A stretch of DNA of 64,000 nucleotides. Source: Microplitis mediator (Eukaryota > Arthropoda > Insecta > Hymenoptera > Braconidae). The position numbers were made by a program, and so were the translations under genes. Below, piece after piece: positions 62,173-64,000 of this stretch (the first letter of the stretch is position 1; each line of letters starts with the position of its first letter). The DNA is taken from NCBI RefSeq assembly GCF_029852145.1, contig NC_079969.1:26218459-26282458 (forward strand). Reading direction: 5' to 3'. The notes beneath the pieces were generated by a model. That model was given only the letters and a program-made list of their open reading frames with translations. It was not told the origin of the DNA and did not search any database.

Positions 62173-64000
62173 GTCAATCATTTTTTTTCATGTGTCAATT
62201 TTACTTTTTATAAATAAATAAAATTTATATTTAATTTTATAAAATTAAAAAATAATTAATTTGATTTAATTAAAGAGAAATGTTTACTCTGACAAATAAG
62301 TAGTTAAAATTTCGTTACAGAGTGAGCGTGTATATATAAGAGAACCGTAGTCGGTATTAACTAGAGTTGGCGAAACCCTGATCCTCTACACGAACCCGTC
62401 GCATTTAGTTCAGAGGTTCAGAGTAGTGCAGTGTCCGGTCTCTGCCGTGACAAACTCAACCCTCACACCCTCGACGGACCCTCGGTGTCCAGTTGTAAGC
62501 TAGAGTTCTGCCGGCATCACCGCAACCCTACAGTCGCCGTCTGCATATTGCTCTCAGGTACACTTGCCCATATAAGGGTGGTCCTGAAATATATACACCG
62601 TAAGTAACTGGGATTCAGAATATCTACGTTCTCAGTGACAGCGGGTGGTCTAAACCATTTCTCTGCGCCATTTCCTCACTCTGCCCTCTACACTCTACCC
62701 TTTATAGCTTTACCAGTAAAATTATCCTCTTAGACACTTGGACTGCTCTCTATATCTATATACCTAGAGTCGTAATTCTCATCCTCGTCTTCGTCCTCGT
62801 CCCCATTCTCATCCTCATCCTCAACCCACCCACACTCAAACAAACACAAACTCACCGAAAGACAAACAAAGTAAAGGGAGAGATTCTCTGTCTCTCTCTG
62901 TCTTGAGTTCAAAACCAGACGGACATCGAGGATTGACAGCGGTTCATCACACAGGAACTTTATCCTTGCTTGAGACGTTTATTTGAGCGTCCATTTATGC
63001 TTCTATTCCAAGGCCCAAATAAAAAGGGACTAGAGTGCTAGTAGAGTCGAGGGGATAGGAGGTGAGTGGAAATGTTACAATGGGATAAGAATTGAGAGCT
63101 GGGTTGACAGTAGCAGTAGTATAGTCGTAGTAAGACCAGAGAAAATACTATTCAACAGAGACAGTACCTATATATATATATATATATATTTATATAAGAA
63201 AGAAAGGAAATAGAACTAAAGTATATAAGAATCCTGGTTGTTGGTGGATTTCATCCTCTCGTGTGAACTTAACAATAAGGGAAAGTGCTCGGTTGCAAAA
63301 AGTTTAGGGAGAAAACACCCGGGGCTAAGACATCCAGGCAAAAGTTCGTGACTTTTCTTACGATTCTTTAAATTTTTATTTTTCGTATCGCATAACATGT
63401 CTGTTTCTGGCTCATACATCCATCTCACATGCATGCATAACAGGGTCTATGCATGAGTTGTATGTAGAGTAAAAATTTAGTCATCGCAATCATTAAAGTC
63501 AGCTTGGCACCGCAAAGACAAATCTTCAAAGACGGGCGATTAAGAGCGGAACTGGATCAGGAAAAAAAGAAACGAGGAAAAAAATAGTCGGAGAAGGAAT
63601 AAAAGATGGTGGATGTATAGTTGGTCGGTACAATCATGGCCAAGACTCAGAGGAATATCTTTTTGTATCAAACGTACCCACCACTGGCAGCAGCATCAAA
63701 ACCACACCAGTGGCTTAGAGAAGAACCGGCAGCGACCCACCCCTCGGGTTTTTCTTGGGTGCTCTTAGAGCTTCTCTGCTCGTACAGAAAACCCAGCTCT
63801 TCTTTTCTCGAATCTATAACTTTCCTTGTCTGGCTCTCTCTCGGAGATATCGGATTCACTCGGCCCCGGTGGCCGGCTTCTATATATAATTCCAGCTTTT
63901 CTCGATCGTACAAAGAATAAAAACCACGGCAGCTCTCAGTAGTACGTCGAAAAAGCAGAGCGGCGGGTGTGGCGATACGCAAGTCGATGGATAATATTTT
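62173..64000. other. Distal flank; possible start of another transcript
   Basis: Sequence becomes GC-richer after 62.34 kb. A TATA box (TATATAAG, 62333-62340) and a donor-like GTAAGT at 62600-62605 bracket a stretch of about 230 bases that could be a non-coding first exon. Beyond that there are TA and TC microsatellites and no recognisable protein frame up to the window edge. Confidence 0.35.
62333..62340 (+). promoter_or_regulatory. Candidate TATA box
   Basis: TATATAAG fits the TATA consensus and lies just before a shift to GC-richer sequence. A possible transcription start would be near 62364. TATA-like strings are common in this TA-rich DNA, so this is weak on its own. Confidence 0.25.

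Noticed and set aside
1..64000. CRISPR arrays, operons, phage or plasmid features
   Set aside because: No regularly spaced direct repeats with unique spacers and no compact bacterial-type genes. The spliced NOL4 gene shows that this is eukaryotic DNA.

Overview
This 64 kb window looks like nuclear DNA from an insect. I lean towards a hymenopteran, but that is a guess. The evidence for a eukaryotic, arthropod-type genome is a protein split by canonical GT-AG introns, abundant microsatellites, several families of short inverted-repeat transposons, a LINE fragment and a tRNA-derived element. Nothing looks prokaryotic: there are no operons, ribosome binding sites or CRISPR arrays.

I can support one protein-coding gene, on the + strand. 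Three coding exons (7856-9055, 26049-26198, 28783-30180) join in phase 0 to give a 915-residue protein of the nucleolar protein 4 family (NOL4/NOL4L). The family core is spread over all three exons. It runs from a YQPWVIKTYGD block, through the middle exon (VAIVENFFDIIHAVHV, HAGQKRTYR), to TYAFLPREAVTRFLLGC. It is flanked by long disordered Ser/Asn/His-rich regions. A strong 3' splice site at 7495-7496 suggests that the coding exon starts at 7497 and that one or more non-coding exons lie upstream. The inferred leader carries three upstream ORFs. The first coding intron is about 17 kb and the second about 2.6 kb.

Layout: 1-7496 is upstream or 5' UTR-intron sequence with no supported gene. 7497-30180 is the NOL4 gene body. 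30181 to about 31.7 kb is the likely 3' UTR, and it contains an inverted-repeat element. From 31.7 kb to the end there is no supported protein gene. That part holds microsatellites, G-rich tracts, a tRNA-Ser-like element (48615-48725, minus strand), a LINE reverse transcriptase tail (56055-56240, minus strand) and inverted-repeat elements. Three unrelated elements of this last kind are packed into 59.9-62.2 kb. A TATA box followed by a possible splice donor near 62.3-62.6 kb might start another transcript.

I did not find a convincing new multi-gene system. The observations most worth following are the uORF arrangement with an ATGA overlap, a dispersed GGGGCA-ended inverted-repeat family (one copy in the presumed 3' UTR), the element at 61743-62172 built from one reiterated motif, and a CtBP-like motif in the NOL4 C-terminal half.
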